From Rhodovulum marinum (GTDB lineage: Bacteria; Pseudomonadota; Alphaproteobacteria; Rhodobacterales; Rhodobacteraceae), in assembly GCF_004343075.1 (NCBI RefSeq), contig NZ_SLXP01000004.1, positions 98,325 through 162,324 on the forward strand: a DNA stretch of 64,000 bases, given 5' to 3'. Under the pieces are notes generated by a model. The model did no database searches. It was not told the DNA's origin and saw only the letters and a list, made by a program, of their open reading frames with translations. A program made the position numbers and the translations under genes. This document shows, piece by piece, positions 34,425 to 43,990 of this stretch (its first letter is position 1; the number at the start of each line of letters is the position of its first letter).

Positions 34425-35102
34425 ATGTCGCCGCATTTGTTCCAGAGTCCCGCCACAATCGCGCTCGTCGGGGGAGGTTTCGTTAACCCGAATCATCTTG
34501 CGCGTGTGCGCGCGCTGGCCGGCGAGGTGGTGGCGGCCGATGGCGGGGCCGATCATGCGCTGGCCGCGGGGCTGACGCCGCGGCTGGTGGTGGGCGATTT
34601 CGACTCGATCTCGCCGGCGTCGCGCGCGGCGCTGCCCGCCGACCGGTTGCACCACGTGGCCGAGCAGGACAGCACCGATTTCGAGAAATGCCTGCGCGCG
34701 GTCAAGGCGCCGCTGATCCTGGGGCTGGGGTTCCTGGGCGAACGGATCGACCACGCGCTGGCCGCGATGAACGTGCTGGCGCGCCACCCCGACCGGCGCT
34801 GCATCCTGCTGGGCGCGGCCGATATCTGTTTCCTCTGCCCGCCGGTGCTGACCCTGGCCCCGCCTCTCGGGTCGCGGCTGTCGCTGTTCCCGTTCGGCCC
34901 GGTGCGCGGCCACAGCACGGGGTTGCGCTGGCCGATCGGCGGCATCGATTTCGCAACCGAGGGGCGGGTGGGCACCTCGAACCAGGTGACCGGCCCTGTG
35001 CGCCTGCGGATCGAGACCGGCGCGATGGTGGCGATCCTGCCCGAGGCCGAACTGGAGGCCACCGCGGCGGCACTCATGGCGGGGGCGGCGGCGGACGGCT
35101 GA
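34425..35102 (+). CDS. Thiamine pyrophosphokinase
   Basis: The 225-residue enzyme transfers pyrophosphate from ATP to thiamine. The catalytic blocks are present in order: AADGGADHAL near residue 42, VVGDFDSIS near residue 60, DSTDFEKCLRAV near residue 83 and LGFLGERIDHALAAMNVL near residue 105, with GTSNQVTGPVRLRIETG in the C-terminal lobe. The last 29 bases overlap the 3' end of the convergent DMT exporter gene. Confidence 0.88.
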   Translation: MSPHLFQSPATIALVGGGFVNPNHLARVRALAGEVVAADGGADHALAAGLTPRLVVGDFDSISPASRAALPADRLHHVAEQDSTDFEKCLRAVKAPLILGLGFLGERIDHALAAMNVLARHPDRRCILLGAADICFLCPPVLTLAPPLGSRLSLFPFGPVRGHSTGLRWPIGGIDFATEGRVGTSNQVTGPVRLRIETGAMVAILPEAELEATAAALMAGAAADG

Positions 35103-35997
35103 GGTGGCGTTCGCGCAGAAAGACGTAAAGCCCCGCGCCCATGATGATCGCGATGCCCGCCAGCGCCTGCGCGTCGGGCAGGTCGCCGAAGATCAGATAG
35201 CCCAGCGCCGTCGCCGAAACGATTTCCAGGTATCCCAGCGGCGCGATCACCGCGGTCGGCGCTAGCCTGAGCGAGGCGCTGATGAACAGGTGCGACACGG
35301 TGGCGGCGATGCCCACCCCGGCCAGCCAGACCCAGAAGATGCCCTGCGGCATCACCGGGTCCAGCGGCCCGACGCCCGACCCCCGGAACAGCGCCAGCGC
35401 CGGGAACACCAGCAAACAGGCCGCCAGCGCCGTCCAGGCCTGAAGCGCGAGCGGCGCCATGCTGCGCGCGACCTTGCGCGTCAGGATCACGTAATTGGCG
35501 AAGAAGAACGCCGTCATCAGCGGCAAAAGCGCGACCGGCCCGAAGGCGGCAAAGCTGGGCCGGATCACCAGAAGCGCGCCGCCGAACCCGACCACGCAGG
35601 CCAGGATGCGCCGCCAGCCCACCGACTCGCCCAAAAGCAGCGCCCCCAGCAGCGTCAGGATGAACGGTTCGACGAAGAAGATCGCGATCGCATCGGCCAG
35701 CGGCATCGCGCCCAGCGCCGCGAAAAAGGCCGAGGTCGCGGCGATGATCAGCGCGGCGCGCCCCAGGTGCAGCCCCGCCTCGGGCAGGGTCGGCCGCGCC
35801 AGGCTGCCCAGCGCCCAGGCCACCGGGAACAGCAGCAGAACCTGTATCCCGAAGCGCGCGGCGACGATCTGGCCCACCGGGATCTCGGGGGCGGCCAGCT
35901 TGGCGAAACTGTCCATCACCGGGGCCGTGACGGTGAAACCGATCATCAGCAGGATGCCGGGAACGATGCGGTCCTGTCCCTGCGGCATGGCCGTCAC
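35074..35997 (-). CDS. EamA/DMT family transporter
   Basis: The 307-residue membrane protein has ten predicted helices in two EamA repeats, with FFVEPFILTLLGALLLGESV in the first half and APLGYLEIVSATALGYLIFG in the second. Such proteins export or exchange amino acids, purines or S-adenosylmethionine; this one cannot be assigned. The GTG start overlaps the NAD-synthase-like stop (GTGA), and an ATG lies three codons further in. The Pro-rich C-terminal end is encoded inside the thiamine pyrophosphokinase gene. Confidence 0.85.
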   Translation of the reverse strand: MTAMPQGQDRIVPGILLMIGFTVTAPVMDSFAKLAAPEIPVGQIVAARFGIQVLLLFPVAWALGSLARPTLPEAGLHLGRAALIIAATSAFFAALGAMPLADAIAIFFVEPFILTLLGALLLGESVGWRRILACVVGFGGALLVIRPSFAAFGPVALLPLMTAFFFANYVILTRKVARSMAPLALQAWTALAACLLVFPALALFRGSGVGPLDPVMPQGIFWVWLAGVGIAATVSHLFISASLRLAPTAVIAPLGYLEIVSATALGYLIFGDLPDAQALAGIAIIMGAGLYVFLRERHLSRPPPPPP

Positions 35998-37004
35998 GCC
36001 GGGGTCGCAAGGCCGGCCGCCGCCCGCGGTCCCGTCCCGCCGCCCCGGCGCAGCGGGCCGTCGAACCGGCCGCTCACCGGGGGCGGTTCCTGCATGCCCG
36101 CGCGCTTCCAGCCCGAAAGCCGCCGCAGCGCGCGCACATCCGCGATTTCGGCCGCGGGGATGCCGGCGCGTTCCAGGGTCTCGTCGGGCAATCCGCGGTC
36201 ATCCGCGTCTATGATGAGGTCCACGACGTCATACAGGTGGCCGATCCCGATCTCGTCGGTGATGCCCTTGGCCATGTCCGGGGACGGGGTCTGCCGGCAG
36301 ACCCGGTCCGGCAGGCCGAGCGCGAAGGCCAGTTGCCGCACCTGCGTCTTGAACAGGCCGGTCATCGGCTGGAACGGCAGGTCGTCGATCCCGCCCTTGA
36401 CGAACCACCCCACCTCGAGTTCCGACCGGTTGGCGGCGCCCACAAGGGTCAGCCGCTCTTCGGCCGCGCGCTGTTCCAGAAGGGTTCGGCGAAAGACGTG
36501 GCGGGCGGTAAACCCGCGGTCGACATGGGCGATCGTCGCCGCGAACAGCGCCCGGCGCGGCCAGGGCCGCAAGGTTTCCCCCGCGCCCACCCGCAGCGTC
36601 GCCTTGAAGGCGCTTTCCCCGGTGAGCAGGGCATAGCTGCGCTGGATCAGCGGGTTGAGCGGCGCCCAAAGCGACAGAAGGCGTATGAACAGCGGTTTGT
36701 AGATTCCCTGCGCCCGCATCGCCGCGGTGATGTCGCGGCGCTCCAGCCGCAGGCCCAGTCCTTCGGCCACGTCGCGCGCATGCGCCCCGATCAAGGGGTC
36801 GCTGTCGCGGTCGTAGAGATAGGCGACATGGACCCGCGACGGCCCCAGCGCCCGCACCGCAAGGGCGGCCAGCACCGAGGAATCGAGACCCCCGCTCAGC
36901 CCCAGCAGCAGGCCCTCGCCGCCGGTCTGTGCCACCCGCGCGCGCAGCGCCTCGACCAGGCGGTCGATGGCCAGGTCGCAGTCGATGTCCAGTTCCTGTC
37001 CCAT
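35994..37004 (-). CDS. NAD+ synthase family protein
   Basis: This protein of about 336 residues has the PP-loop LLLGLSGGLDSSVLAALAVR near residue 33 and the NAD-synthase segments LVGAANRSELEVGWFVKGG and PSPDMAKGITDEIGIGHLYD. It lacks a nitrilase-like glutaminase domain, so it would use ammonia. A 40-residue insert around residues 95-135 and a Pro/Gly-rich tail separate it from standard NadE. It may be a paralogue with another adenylation role. The start could also be ATG 37043. It lies between serine dehydratase and the exporter in one tight unit. Confidence 0.75.
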   Translation of the reverse strand: MGQELDIDCDLAIDRLVEALRARVAQTGGEGLLLGLSGGLDSSVLAALAVRALGPSRVHVAYLYDRDSDPLIGAHARDVAEGLGLRLERRDITAAMRAQGIYKPLFIRLLSLWAPLNPLIQRSYALLTGESAFKATLRVGAGETLRPWPRRALFAATIAHVDRGFTARHVFRRTLLEQRAAEERLTLVGAANRSELEVGWFVKGGIDDLPFQPMTGLFKTQVRQLAFALGLPDRVCRQTPSPDMAKGITDEIGIGHLYDVVDLIIDADDRGLPDETLERAGIPAAEIADVRALRRLSGWKRAGMQEPPPVSGRFDGPLRRGGGTGPRAAAGLATPA

Positions 37005-37053
37005 GGGCCGCGCCCCTGTCCCCGGCCGCCTTTGCATCGGCATCCGCGGCAGC

Positions 37054-38430
37054 CTAGCAATTCGGCACGTTCACCGCGAGGCCGCCCAGCGCGGTCTCCT
37101 TGTATTTCTCGCTCATGTCGCGGCCGGTCTGGCGCATCGCCTCGATGCAGTTGTCCAGCGGCATGAAATGTTCCCCCGTGCCCCGCAACGCCAGCGAGGC
37201 GGCCGAGACCGCCTTGATCGCGCCCAGCCCGTTGCGCTCGATGCAGGGCACCTGCACCAGCCCCTTCACCGGGTCGCAGGTCATGCCCAGGTGATGCTCC
37301 AGCGCGATCTCGGCGGCGTTTTCCACATGGGCCGGGCTGCCGCCCAGCACCGCGGCCAGCCCGCCCGCCGCCATCGCCGCGGCCGACCCCACCTCGGCCT
37401 GGCAGCCGCATTCCGCCCCCGAGATCGAGGCGTTGCGCTTGATGATCCCGCCGATCGCCGCCGCGGTCAGCAGGAAATCCCCCACCTGGGACGGCTGCGC
37501 GCCGGGCACGTGGTCCAGCCAGTAGCGGATCGTGGCGGGCACCACGCCCGCCGCCCCGTTGGTGGGCGCCGTCACCACCTGCCCGCCGGCGGCGTTCTCC
37601 TCGTTCACGGCCATGGCATAGACGCTCATCCAGTCGTTGATCGTGTGCGGCGGCGTCAGGTTCAGCCCGCGCTCGGCCTTCAGGCGTTCGTGGATGTCAT
37701 GCGCCCGGCGGCGGATGTTCAGCCCGCCGGGCAGGGTGCCGCCGGTCGCCAGCCCGCGGTCGATGCAGGCCGCCATCGCCGCCCAGATCGCCGCGAGACC
37801 GTCGTCCAGCGCGCGGGGGCTGCGCAGCGTGGCCTCGTTCGCGCGTTTCATCTGGGCGATGCTCTTGCCCGAGCGCGCCGCCATGTCCAGCATCTCGGCG
37901 GCGTTGTGGAACGGGTAGGGCACGGGGGCGCCGGCCTCTTCCTCGGTGCCGCCCGCCGCCATCTCGGCCGCGGTGCGGACGAAACCCCCGCCGATCGAAT
38001 AATAGGTCTCGGTCAGGATCACGTCGCCCTGCGCGTCGGTGGCCGACAGCACCATGCCGTTGGCATGGCCGGGCAGGGGCGTTTCATAGTCGAACACCAG
38101 GTCGCTGTCAGGATCGAAGTCCAGCGCCCCCAGCCCCGGCGGGCGCACCTGCCGTTCGCGCCGGATGCGGGCCAGCGCGCTCTCGGCCGCCTCGGCATCG
38201 TAGGTTTCCGCCGTCACGCCATCCAGCCCCAGGATCACCGCCCGGTCGGTGGCATGTCCCACGCCGGTAAAGGCCAGCGACCCGTGCAGCGTGGCACGCA
38301 GGCCCCGGGCGTGGAACGGCGAGGCGGCAAGCAGCCCCAGGAACCGCGCTGCGGCCACCATCGGACCCATCGTGTGCGAGGATGACGGGCCGATGCCGAT
38401 CTTGAAGATGTCGAAAACGGACAGGTACAT
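37054..38430 (-). CDS. L-serine ammonia-lyase (serine dehydratase)
   Basis: This 458-residue single-chain enzyme deaminates serine to pyruvate. The N-terminal substrate domain has [20 protein letters not shown], and the C-terminal catalytic domain has the iron-sulfur cysteines in [20 protein letters not shown] and [26 protein letters not shown] lies 7 bases before the ATG. It heads a minus-strand unit with the NAD-synthase-like and DMT genes. Confidence 0.93.
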   Translation of the reverse strand: MYLSVFDIFKIGIGPSSSHTMGPMVAAARFLGLLAASPFHARGLRATLHGSLAFTGVGHATDRAVILGLDGVTAETYDAEAAESALARIRRERQVRPPGLGALDFDPDSDLVFDYETPLPGHANGMVLSATDAQGDVILTETYYSIGGGFVRTAAEMAAGGTEEEAGAPVPYPFHNAAEMLDMAARSGKSIAQMKRANEATLRSPRALDDGLAAIWAAMAACIDRGLATGGTLPGGLNIRRRAHDIHERLKAERGLNLTPPHTINDWMSVYAMAVNEENAAGGQVVTAPTNGAAGVVPATIRYWLDHVPGAQPSQVGDFLLTAAAIGGIIKRNASISGAECGCQAEVGSAAAMAAGGLAAVLGGSPAHVENAAEIALEHHLGMTCDPVKGLVQVPCIERNGLGAIKAVSAASLALRGTGEHFMPLDNCIEAMRQTGRDMSEKYKETALGGLAVNVPNC

Positions 38431-38472
38431 GGGTGGCCTCCTCCCTGTTCCAAAGGTGGCACCTGGGCGGCG

Positions 38473-38490
38473 GTTTTCCATCCCGAAAAC
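38473..38490. promoter_or_regulatory. Short inverted repeat between divergent serine dehydratase and Hint genes
   Basis: GTTTTC-N6-GAAAAC is a perfect 6-base inverted repeat about 45 bases upstream of the serine dehydratase start. It could be an operator, but the arms are short and chance cannot be excluded. Confidence 0.25.
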
Positions 38491-38615
38491 GACCATTCGC
38501 GCCGCGCGGGCGCGCGGTGAAAGCCTTTGTTCACCTTCTCGCGGGAAAGTGCCGGCACCGGCCGCCGGGCGCCGAGGCGCGCCCGCGCCCGCCGGCGGCA
38601 GGACAGGGGCAGGCG

Positions 38616-39611
38616 ATGGCGACCTACACGCTCAAGGCGGTGGCGCTGGGCGATCTGATCGTCTCGGGACCGGAGCCGTTCGCCTCGAACACCTCGACCA
38701 GCTCCGACGCGATTTCGGCCAGGTCGACCATTACCCTGCCCTCGGGGGCGGAATGGACGGAACTGCTGATCGACGACACCGATGGCGGCGCGACCCCGTT
38801 CGAGGATACCGACCAGGGCCTTGCCGCGCCGGCGGATTTCAACGGCACCAGCTGGCCTTCGGGCATCGACGTCGAGAACGAGTACAGCTACGTGATCCGG
38901 CCCGTCGGTTCGACCGACCCGGCCGAGGAAATCACGATCTACGTGCTGCAATTCGACAATGGCAGCGTCGAGGGCATCACCGCCACCGCCGGCCTTCAGC
39001 GTGACGTCCCCTACGAGATCATCTCGGGCGACAGCTCGCCCGAGGCGTCCTATTCCGACCTCGTGATCTGTTTTGCCGAGGGCACGCGCATCGCCACCCC
39101 GGACGGCCCCCGCCCGGTCCAGGCCTTGCGCCCCGGCGACCTGGTCGAAACGCGGGACGCGGGCGCGCAGCCGCCGGCCTGGGTCGGGCGGCAGGTCGTG
39201 CCCGGCCGCGGGGCCGTTGCCCCGGTGCGCATCGCCCCCGGCGCGCTGGGCAATACTGCGCCGCTGATCCTCTCGCCGCAGCACCGGGTGCTGCTGGTGG
39301 CCGATGCCGACGACATCCTGCTGCCGGTCAAGGCGCTGATCGGGCGGCCGGGGATCGCGCGGATGACCGTGCCGCGCATCGCCTATCACCACCTCTTGCT
39401 GGGCGCCCATCACGTCATTTTCGCCGAGGGCGCAGCGGTCGAAAGCATGTATCCCGGGCCGATGGCGCTGGCCGCGCTGGGCGGCTTGCAGCGCGCGGCG
39501 ATCCTCGCGCTGTTCCCCGATCTCGCCCGGGGCGCGGTCTGGCCGCCCGCCCGGCCCCTTGTCCGCCCCGGCCAGTGGCGCCGGATGACCGCCGGGGCGA
39601 CGACTTTCTAG
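38616..39611 (+). CDS. Hint-domain protein
   Basis: This 331-residue protein has about 150 residues of beta-rich N-terminal sequence without signal peptide, then a Hint (intein/hedgehog) module starting VICFAEGTRIATPDGPRPVQ, with LSPQHRVLLVADADDILLPV as block B and AYHHLLLGAHHVIFAEGAAV further on. It matches the Hint_2 group widespread in Rhodobacteraceae. The usual C-terminal splice His-Asn and extein are not visible, so self-cleavage at the Cys, if any, would release only the N-terminal part. The role is unknown. ATG 38616 follows a GGGGC-type ribosome site. Confidence 0.78.
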   Translation: MATYTLKAVALGDLIVSGPEPFASNTSTSSDAISARSTITLPSGAEWTELLIDDTDGGATPFEDTDQGLAAPADFNGTSWPSGIDVENEYSYVIRPVGSTDPAEEITIYVLQFDNGSVEGITATAGLQRDVPYEIISGDSSPEASYSDLVICFAEGTRIATPDGPRPVQALRPGDLVETRDAGAQPPAWVGRQVVPGRGAVAPVRIAPGALGNTAPLILSPQHRVLLVADADDILLPVKALIGRPGIARMTVPRIAYHHLLLGAHHVIFAEGAAVESMYPGPMALAALGGLQRAAILALFPDLARGAVWPPARPLVRPGQWRRMTAGATTF

Positions 39612-39704
39612 GGGCGTGGCGGGGGCTGGCCCCGGCGAATTGCCCCTCGCGGCCCCGATCCATCTTGCCTATAAGGGCACGGACCCAAGAACGGAGACCT
39701 GCCC

Positions 39705-40487
39705 ATGACCGGAGAGTTGTCCCCCATCGACAAGGCCAAGTTCGCCGCCGCCAAGCGCGCGACCGCGTTCGTCGAAAGCGGCATGAAGGTGGGGCTGGGC
39801 ACCGGGTCGACCGCGGCCTGGATGGTGCGCTGCCTGGGCGAGCGGGTGCGCGACGAAGGCCTTCGGATCAAGGGCGTGCCGACCTCGACGCGCACCGCCG
39901 ACCTGGCCCGCGAGGTGGGGATCGAGGTGATCTCGCTGGACGAGGCGCGCTGGCTGGACCTGACCATCGACGGCGCAGACGAGTTCGACGCCGACCTGAA
40001 CCTGATCAAGGGCGGCGGCGGTGCGCATCTGCAGGAAAAGATCGTCGCCACCGCCTCTGACCGGATGATCGTGATCGCCGACCCCGCCAAGGAGGTCGCG
40101 CACCTGGGCGCCTTCCCGCTGCCGGTCGAGGTGATCCCCTTCGGCTGGAAGGCCACCCGCACCCTGGTCGAAGAGGCGCTGGAAGGGATGGACGTGCTGG
40201 GCCGCGAAACCGCGCTTCGGATGAACGGCGAGGCGCCCTTCGTCACCGACGAGGGCAACCATATCCTGGACCTGCACCTGAAACGCATCGGCAACCCGCG
40301 CCAGCTGTCGCTGGTGCTCAACCAGATCCCCGGCCTGGTCGAGAACGGGCTGTTCATCGACATCTGCGACGTGGTCGTGATCGGCCATGGCGACGGGCGG
40401 GTGGAAATCCGCGACATCACCGCGGGCACGTTCGACGAGGACCGCGTCGCCTTCGCCGACAACGACAACCTGTTCTCCGATATCTGA
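39705..40487 (+). CDS. rpiA: Ribose-5-phosphate isomerase A
   Basis: The 260-residue enzyme interconverts ribose-5-phosphate and ribulose-5-phosphate. It has VGLGTGSTAAWMV near residue 28, TIDGADEFDADLNLIKGGGG (catalytic Asp/Glu region) near residue 85 and NGLFIDICDVVVIG near the end. GGAG precedes the ATG. Its stop is 9 bases before the glutathione reductase start, so the two are probably cotranscribed, linking pentose phosphate flow (NADPH) with glutathione reduction. Confidence 0.95.
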   Translation: MTGELSPIDKAKFAAAKRATAFVESGMKVGLGTGSTAAWMVRCLGERVRDEGLRIKGVPTSTRTADLAREVGIEVISLDEARWLDLTIDGADEFDADLNLIKGGGGAHLQEKIVATASDRMIVIADPAKEVAHLGAFPLPVEVIPFGWKATRTLVEEALEGMDVLGRETALRMNGEAPFVTDEGNHILDLHLKRIGNPRQLSLVLNQIPGLVENGLFIDICDVVVIGHGDGRVEIRDITAGTFDEDRVAFADNDNLFSDI

Positions 40488-40496
40488 GTGCGCGCG

Positions 40497-41858
40497 ATGG
40501 CCTTCGACTACGATCTTTTCGTCATCGGCGGCGGCTCGGGCGGGGTGCGCGCCGCCCGGCTCGCGGCCAGCGAGGCCGGCGCCCGCGTGGGCCTGGCCGA
40601 GGAATACCGCATGGGCGGCACCTGCGTGATCCGCGGTTGCGTCCCGAAAAAGCTGATGGTCTTCGCCTCGGGCTTCGCCCACGCGATGCAGGACGCGCGC
40701 GCCTATGGCTGGGACGTGAATGCGGGCGGGTTCGACTGGACGGCCTTCCGGGGCAAGCTGGACGCCGAACTGACCCGGCTGGAAGGCATCTACCGCACCA
40801 ACCTCGAAAAGGCCGGGGTCGAGATCTTCGACACCCGCGCCACCGTGGCCGATGCCCATACCGTGCGGCTGGCCGATGGCACCGAAAAGACCGCGCGCCA
40901 CATCCTGGTGGCGGTGGGCGGGCGCCCCTTCGTGCCCGATTTCCCGGGCTCCGAACATGTCATCACCTCGAACGAGGTGTTCAGGTTCGACGCGCTGCCG
41001 AAAAGGATCCTGATCGTCGGCGGCGGTTACATCGCCTGCGAATTCGCCTGCATCCTCAACGGGCTGGGGGTCGAGGTCACGCAGTATTACCGCGGCGCGC
41101 AAATCCTGCGCGGCTTCGACGAAGAGGCGCGCGGCCATATCGCGGGCGCGATGCAGGACCAGGGCATCGACCTGCGGCTGGGCTGCAACGTCCAGCGCAT
41201 CGACCGGGTGGAGGACGGGCTGTGGGTGAAATCGACCGACGGCCATGACGCGGTCTATGACCAGGTGCTGTATGCCACCGGCCGGGTGCCCAATACCGAC
41301 GGGCTGGGGCTGGAACATGCGGGCGTGCGTCTGCGGGACAGCGGCGCGGTCGAGGTGGACGGCTATTCCCAGACCTCGGTGCCCTCGATCTATGCGGTGG
41401 GCGACGTGACCGACCGCATCAACCTGACCCCCGTGGCGATCCGCGAGGGCGCGGCCTTCGTGGAAACCGTGTTCAAGGGCAACCCCACGCGCGCCGATCA
41501 CGCGCTGGTGCCCGGCGCGGTGTTCACCCGGCCCGAATTCGGCACCGTCGGCCTGACCGAGGAAGAGGCCGCTGCCCGCGGCCCCGCCGAGATCTACGCC
41601 ACCGCCTTCCGGCCGATGCAGTCGGGCTTTGCCGGGCGGTCCGACCGGGTGCTGATGAAGCTGGTCGTCTGCGCCGAGACGCGCAAGGTTCTGGGCTGCC
41701 ATATCGTGGCCGATCACGCCGGCGAGATGATCCAGCTGGCCGGCATCGCGATCAAGATGGGCGCCACGAAAGAGGATTTCGACCGAACGGTCGCGGTGCA
41801 TCCCACCATGGCCGAGGAACTGGTCACGCTCAAGGCACCGGTGCGGACCGTCGGATGA
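40497..41858 (+). CDS. gor: Glutathione-disulfide reductase
   Basis: The 453-residue FAD enzyme reduces glutathione disulfide with NADPH. It has the FAD loop FVIGGGSGGVRAARLAAS, redox pair GGTCVIRGCVPKKL (Cys separated by four residues), NADPH loop ILIVGGGYIACEFACIL and the dimer-interface HPTMAEELVTLKAP with the catalytic His. The CVIRGC spacing motif is the bacterial/plant glutathione reductase form. ATG 40497 is preferred over GTG 40488 by family alignment. Confidence 0.94.
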   Translation: MAFDYDLFVIGGGSGGVRAARLAASEAGARVGLAEEYRMGGTCVIRGCVPKKLMVFASGFAHAMQDARAYGWDVNAGGFDWTAFRGKLDAELTRLEGIYRTNLEKAGVEIFDTRATVADAHTVRLADGTEKTARHILVAVGGRPFVPDFPGSEHVITSNEVFRFDALPKRILIVGGGYIACEFACILNGLGVEVTQYYRGAQILRGFDEEARGHIAGAMQDQGIDLRLGCNVQRIDRVEDGLWVKSTDGHDAVYDQVLYATGRVPNTDGLGLEHAGVRLRDSGAVEVDGYSQTSVPSIYAVGDVTDRINLTPVAIREGAAFVETVFKGNPTRADHALVPGAVFTRPEFGTVGLTEEEAAARGPAEIYATAFRPMQSGFAGRSDRVLMKLVVCAETRKVLGCHIVADHAGEMIQLAGIAIKMGATKEDFDRTVAVHPTMAEELVTLKAPVRTVG

Positions 41859-41945
41859 CGGGTTGAATTCGGTCCCCGGGCAACCAGTTAGGACACACGA
41901 GATTGCATGCCGAGCGAGAAGAGCAACAGAAGAGGTAACACCTGG

Positions 41946-43082
41946 ATGGCTGGAAATAGTGGCGGTCCCTGGGGGGGCGGAGGCTCGGGCCAGGGCGGCG
42001 GCGGGAACCGCGGCTCTGGCGGAGGCGGCGGCGGTGGCCGCGGCCCGGGCGGCGAGCCGCCCCAGATCCCCGAAATCGACGAGCTGATGCGCCGCGGGCA
42101 GGAACAGCTGCGCGTGCTGATGGGCGGCAAGGGCGGCCCCGGCGGCGGCGGGCCCAAGCTGACGAAGGGCGGGATCGCGCTGGGCGTTCTGGCGGCCGGT
42201 GTGGTCTGGGCGCTGTCGTCCTTCTACACCGTGAAACCCGAAGAACAGTCGGTGGAACTTTTCCTGGGCAAGTACAGCGCGACCGGCAATCCGGGCCTGA
42301 ACTTCGCCCCCTGGCCGTTCGTGACCGCCGAGGTCATCAACGTCACCAGCGAACGGACCGAGAATATCGGCGTGCGCCGCGGCAATGTCGAAGAAGGCCT
42401 GATGCTGACCACCGACGCGAATATCGTCGATATCGACTTCCAGGTGGTCTGGAACATCAACGACCCCGCCAAGGTGCTGTTCAACATCCGCGATCCGCAG
42501 CTGACCGTGCAGGCCGTGTCCGAATCCGTGATGCGCGAGATCATCGCCGCCTCGACCCTGGCGCCGATCCTGAACCGCGACCGGGGCCTGATCGCCGACA
42601 CCGCCCGCGAAAGCATCCAGGCGACGCTGGACGAATACGAAAGCGGCATCACCATCGTGCGCGTCAACCTCGACAAGGCCGACCCGCCCGCCGAGGTGAT
42701 CGACAGCTTCCGCGAAGTGCAGGCCGCCGAACAGGAACGCGACCGGCTGCAGCGCCAGGCCGACGCCTATGCCAACCGCGTGGTCGCCGAGGCGCGCGGT
42801 AACGCCGCCCAGATCATCGAAGAGGCCGAAGGCTATCGCGCCAGCGTCGTCAACGAGGCCCTGGGTGAGGCCAGCCGCTTCAGCGCGGTTCTGACCGAAT
42901 ACACCAAGGCCCCAGAGGTGACGCGCAAGCGGCTTTACCTGGAAACCATGGAAAAGGTGATGAGCGAGGTGGACAAGACCATTCTCGACAACGCGATCAT
43001 CGGCAGCGAAGGCGGCCAGGGCGTCGTGCCCTACCTGCCGCTGAACGAGCTGCGCCGCGGCACCGCAGGCGGGGGGAACTGA
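41946..43082 (+). CDS. hflK: Membrane protease modulator HflK
   Basis: This SPFH-family protein of about 378 residues has a Gly-rich cytoplasmic N-terminus (residues 1-40), one membrane helix (GIALGVLAAGVVWALSSFYT), the SPFH domain and a C-terminal coiled coil (AEQERDRLQRQADAYANRVV). With HflC it forms the large cage around FtsH in the inner membrane and limits its access to substrates. ATG 41946 has AGAGG upstream; an in-frame ATG at 41907 is an alternative. hflC follows after 2 bases. Confidence 0.92.
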   Translation: MAGNSGGPWGGGGSGQGGGGNRGSGGGGGGGRGPGGEPPQIPEIDELMRRGQEQLRVLMGGKGGPGGGGPKLTKGGIALGVLAAGVVWALSSFYTVKPEEQSVELFLGKYSATGNPGLNFAPWPFVTAEVINVTSERTENIGVRRGNVEEGLMLTTDANIVDIDFQVVWNINDPAKVLFNIRDPQLTVQAVSESVMREIIAASTLAPILNRDRGLIADTARESIQATLDEYESGITIVRVNLDKADPPAEVIDSFREVQAAEQERDRLQRQADAYANRVVAEARGNAAQIIEEAEGYRASVVNEALGEASRFSAVLTEYTKAPEVTRKRLYLETMEKVMSEVDKTILDNAIIGSEGGQGVVPYLPLNELRRGTAGGGN

Positions 43083-43084
43083 TC

Positions 43085-43990
43085 ATGCGCAAATCCCTGT
43101 TTCTTCTGCCGATCCTCTTCGTGGCGCTGCTTCTCGTGCTGTCCTCGGTCTTCGTCGTGGACGAGCGTGAAAAGGCGCTGGTGCTGCAATTCGGCCAGAT
43201 CAAGGCCGTGAAGGAAGAGCCCGGGCTCGCCTTCAAGATCCCGCTGATCCAGGAAGTCGTCAAATACGACGACCGGATCCTGTCGCTGGACACCGACGTG
43301 ATCGAGGTCACGCCGTCGGATGACCGCCGCTTGGTGGTCGACGCCTTTGCGCGCTTCCGCATCGCCGACGTGGTTCAGTTCCGCCAGGCCGTCGGCGTCG
43401 GCGGGCTGCGCGCGGCCGAGGACCGGCTGTCCTCGATCCTGAACGCCCAGATTCGCGAGGTGCTGGGGGCCGACCAGGTGACGTCCGATACCATCCTGTC
43501 CGAAGACCGCCGCGTGCTGATGACCCGCATCCGCGACCAGTCGCGCGTGCTGGCGCGCAGTCTTGGCCTGGACGTGGTCGACGTGCGGCTCAAGCAGACC
43601 AACCTGCCCGCGCAGAACCTCGAGGCGACCTTTGCCCGGATGCGGGCCGAGCGCGAACGCGAGGCCGCCGACGAGATCGCCCGCGGTAACGAGGCCGCGC
43701 AGCGGGTGCGCGCGCTGGCCGACCGGACCGTGGTGGAACTGGTGTCCGACGCCGAACGCGAGGCGCAGATCACCCGAGGCGAGGCCGATGCCGAGCGCAA
43801 CGCCATTTACGCCCAGGCATTCGGTGCCGACCCCGAGTTCTTCGCCTTCTACCGCTCGCTCCGGGCCTACGAGACCGGTCTGATGGGCGGGAACTCGTCG
43901 ATGGTGATGACGCCCGACAGCGAGTTCTTCGACTATCTCAAGCAGGCGGACCGGTCCCGCCCCGAGACGGGGGCCGCGCCCGCGCAATGA
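43085..43990 (+). CDS. hflC: Membrane protease modulator HflC
   Basis: The 301-residue partner of HflK has an N-terminal signal anchor (LFLLPILFVALLLVLSSVFV), the SPFH domain (EKALVLQFGQIKAVKEEPGL, ILNAQIREVLGADQ) and an acidic-basic coiled coil (RAEREREAADEIARGNEAAQ). It is translated just after hflK and overlaps the start of the DUF2065 gene by four bases. Confidence 0.94.
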   Translation: MRKSLFLLPILFVALLLVLSSVFVVDEREKALVLQFGQIKAVKEEPGLAFKIPLIQEVVKYDDRILSLDTDVIEVTPSDDRRLVVDAFARFRIADVVQFRQAVGVGGLRAAEDRLSSILNAQIREVLGADQVTSDTILSEDRRVLMTRIRDQSRVLARSLGLDVVDVRLKQTNLPAQNLEATFARMRAEREREAADEIARGNEAAQRVRALADRTVVELVSDAEREAQITRGEADAERNAIYAQAFGADPEFFAFYRSLRAYETGLMGGNSSMVMTPDSEFFDYLKQADRSRPETGAAPAQ

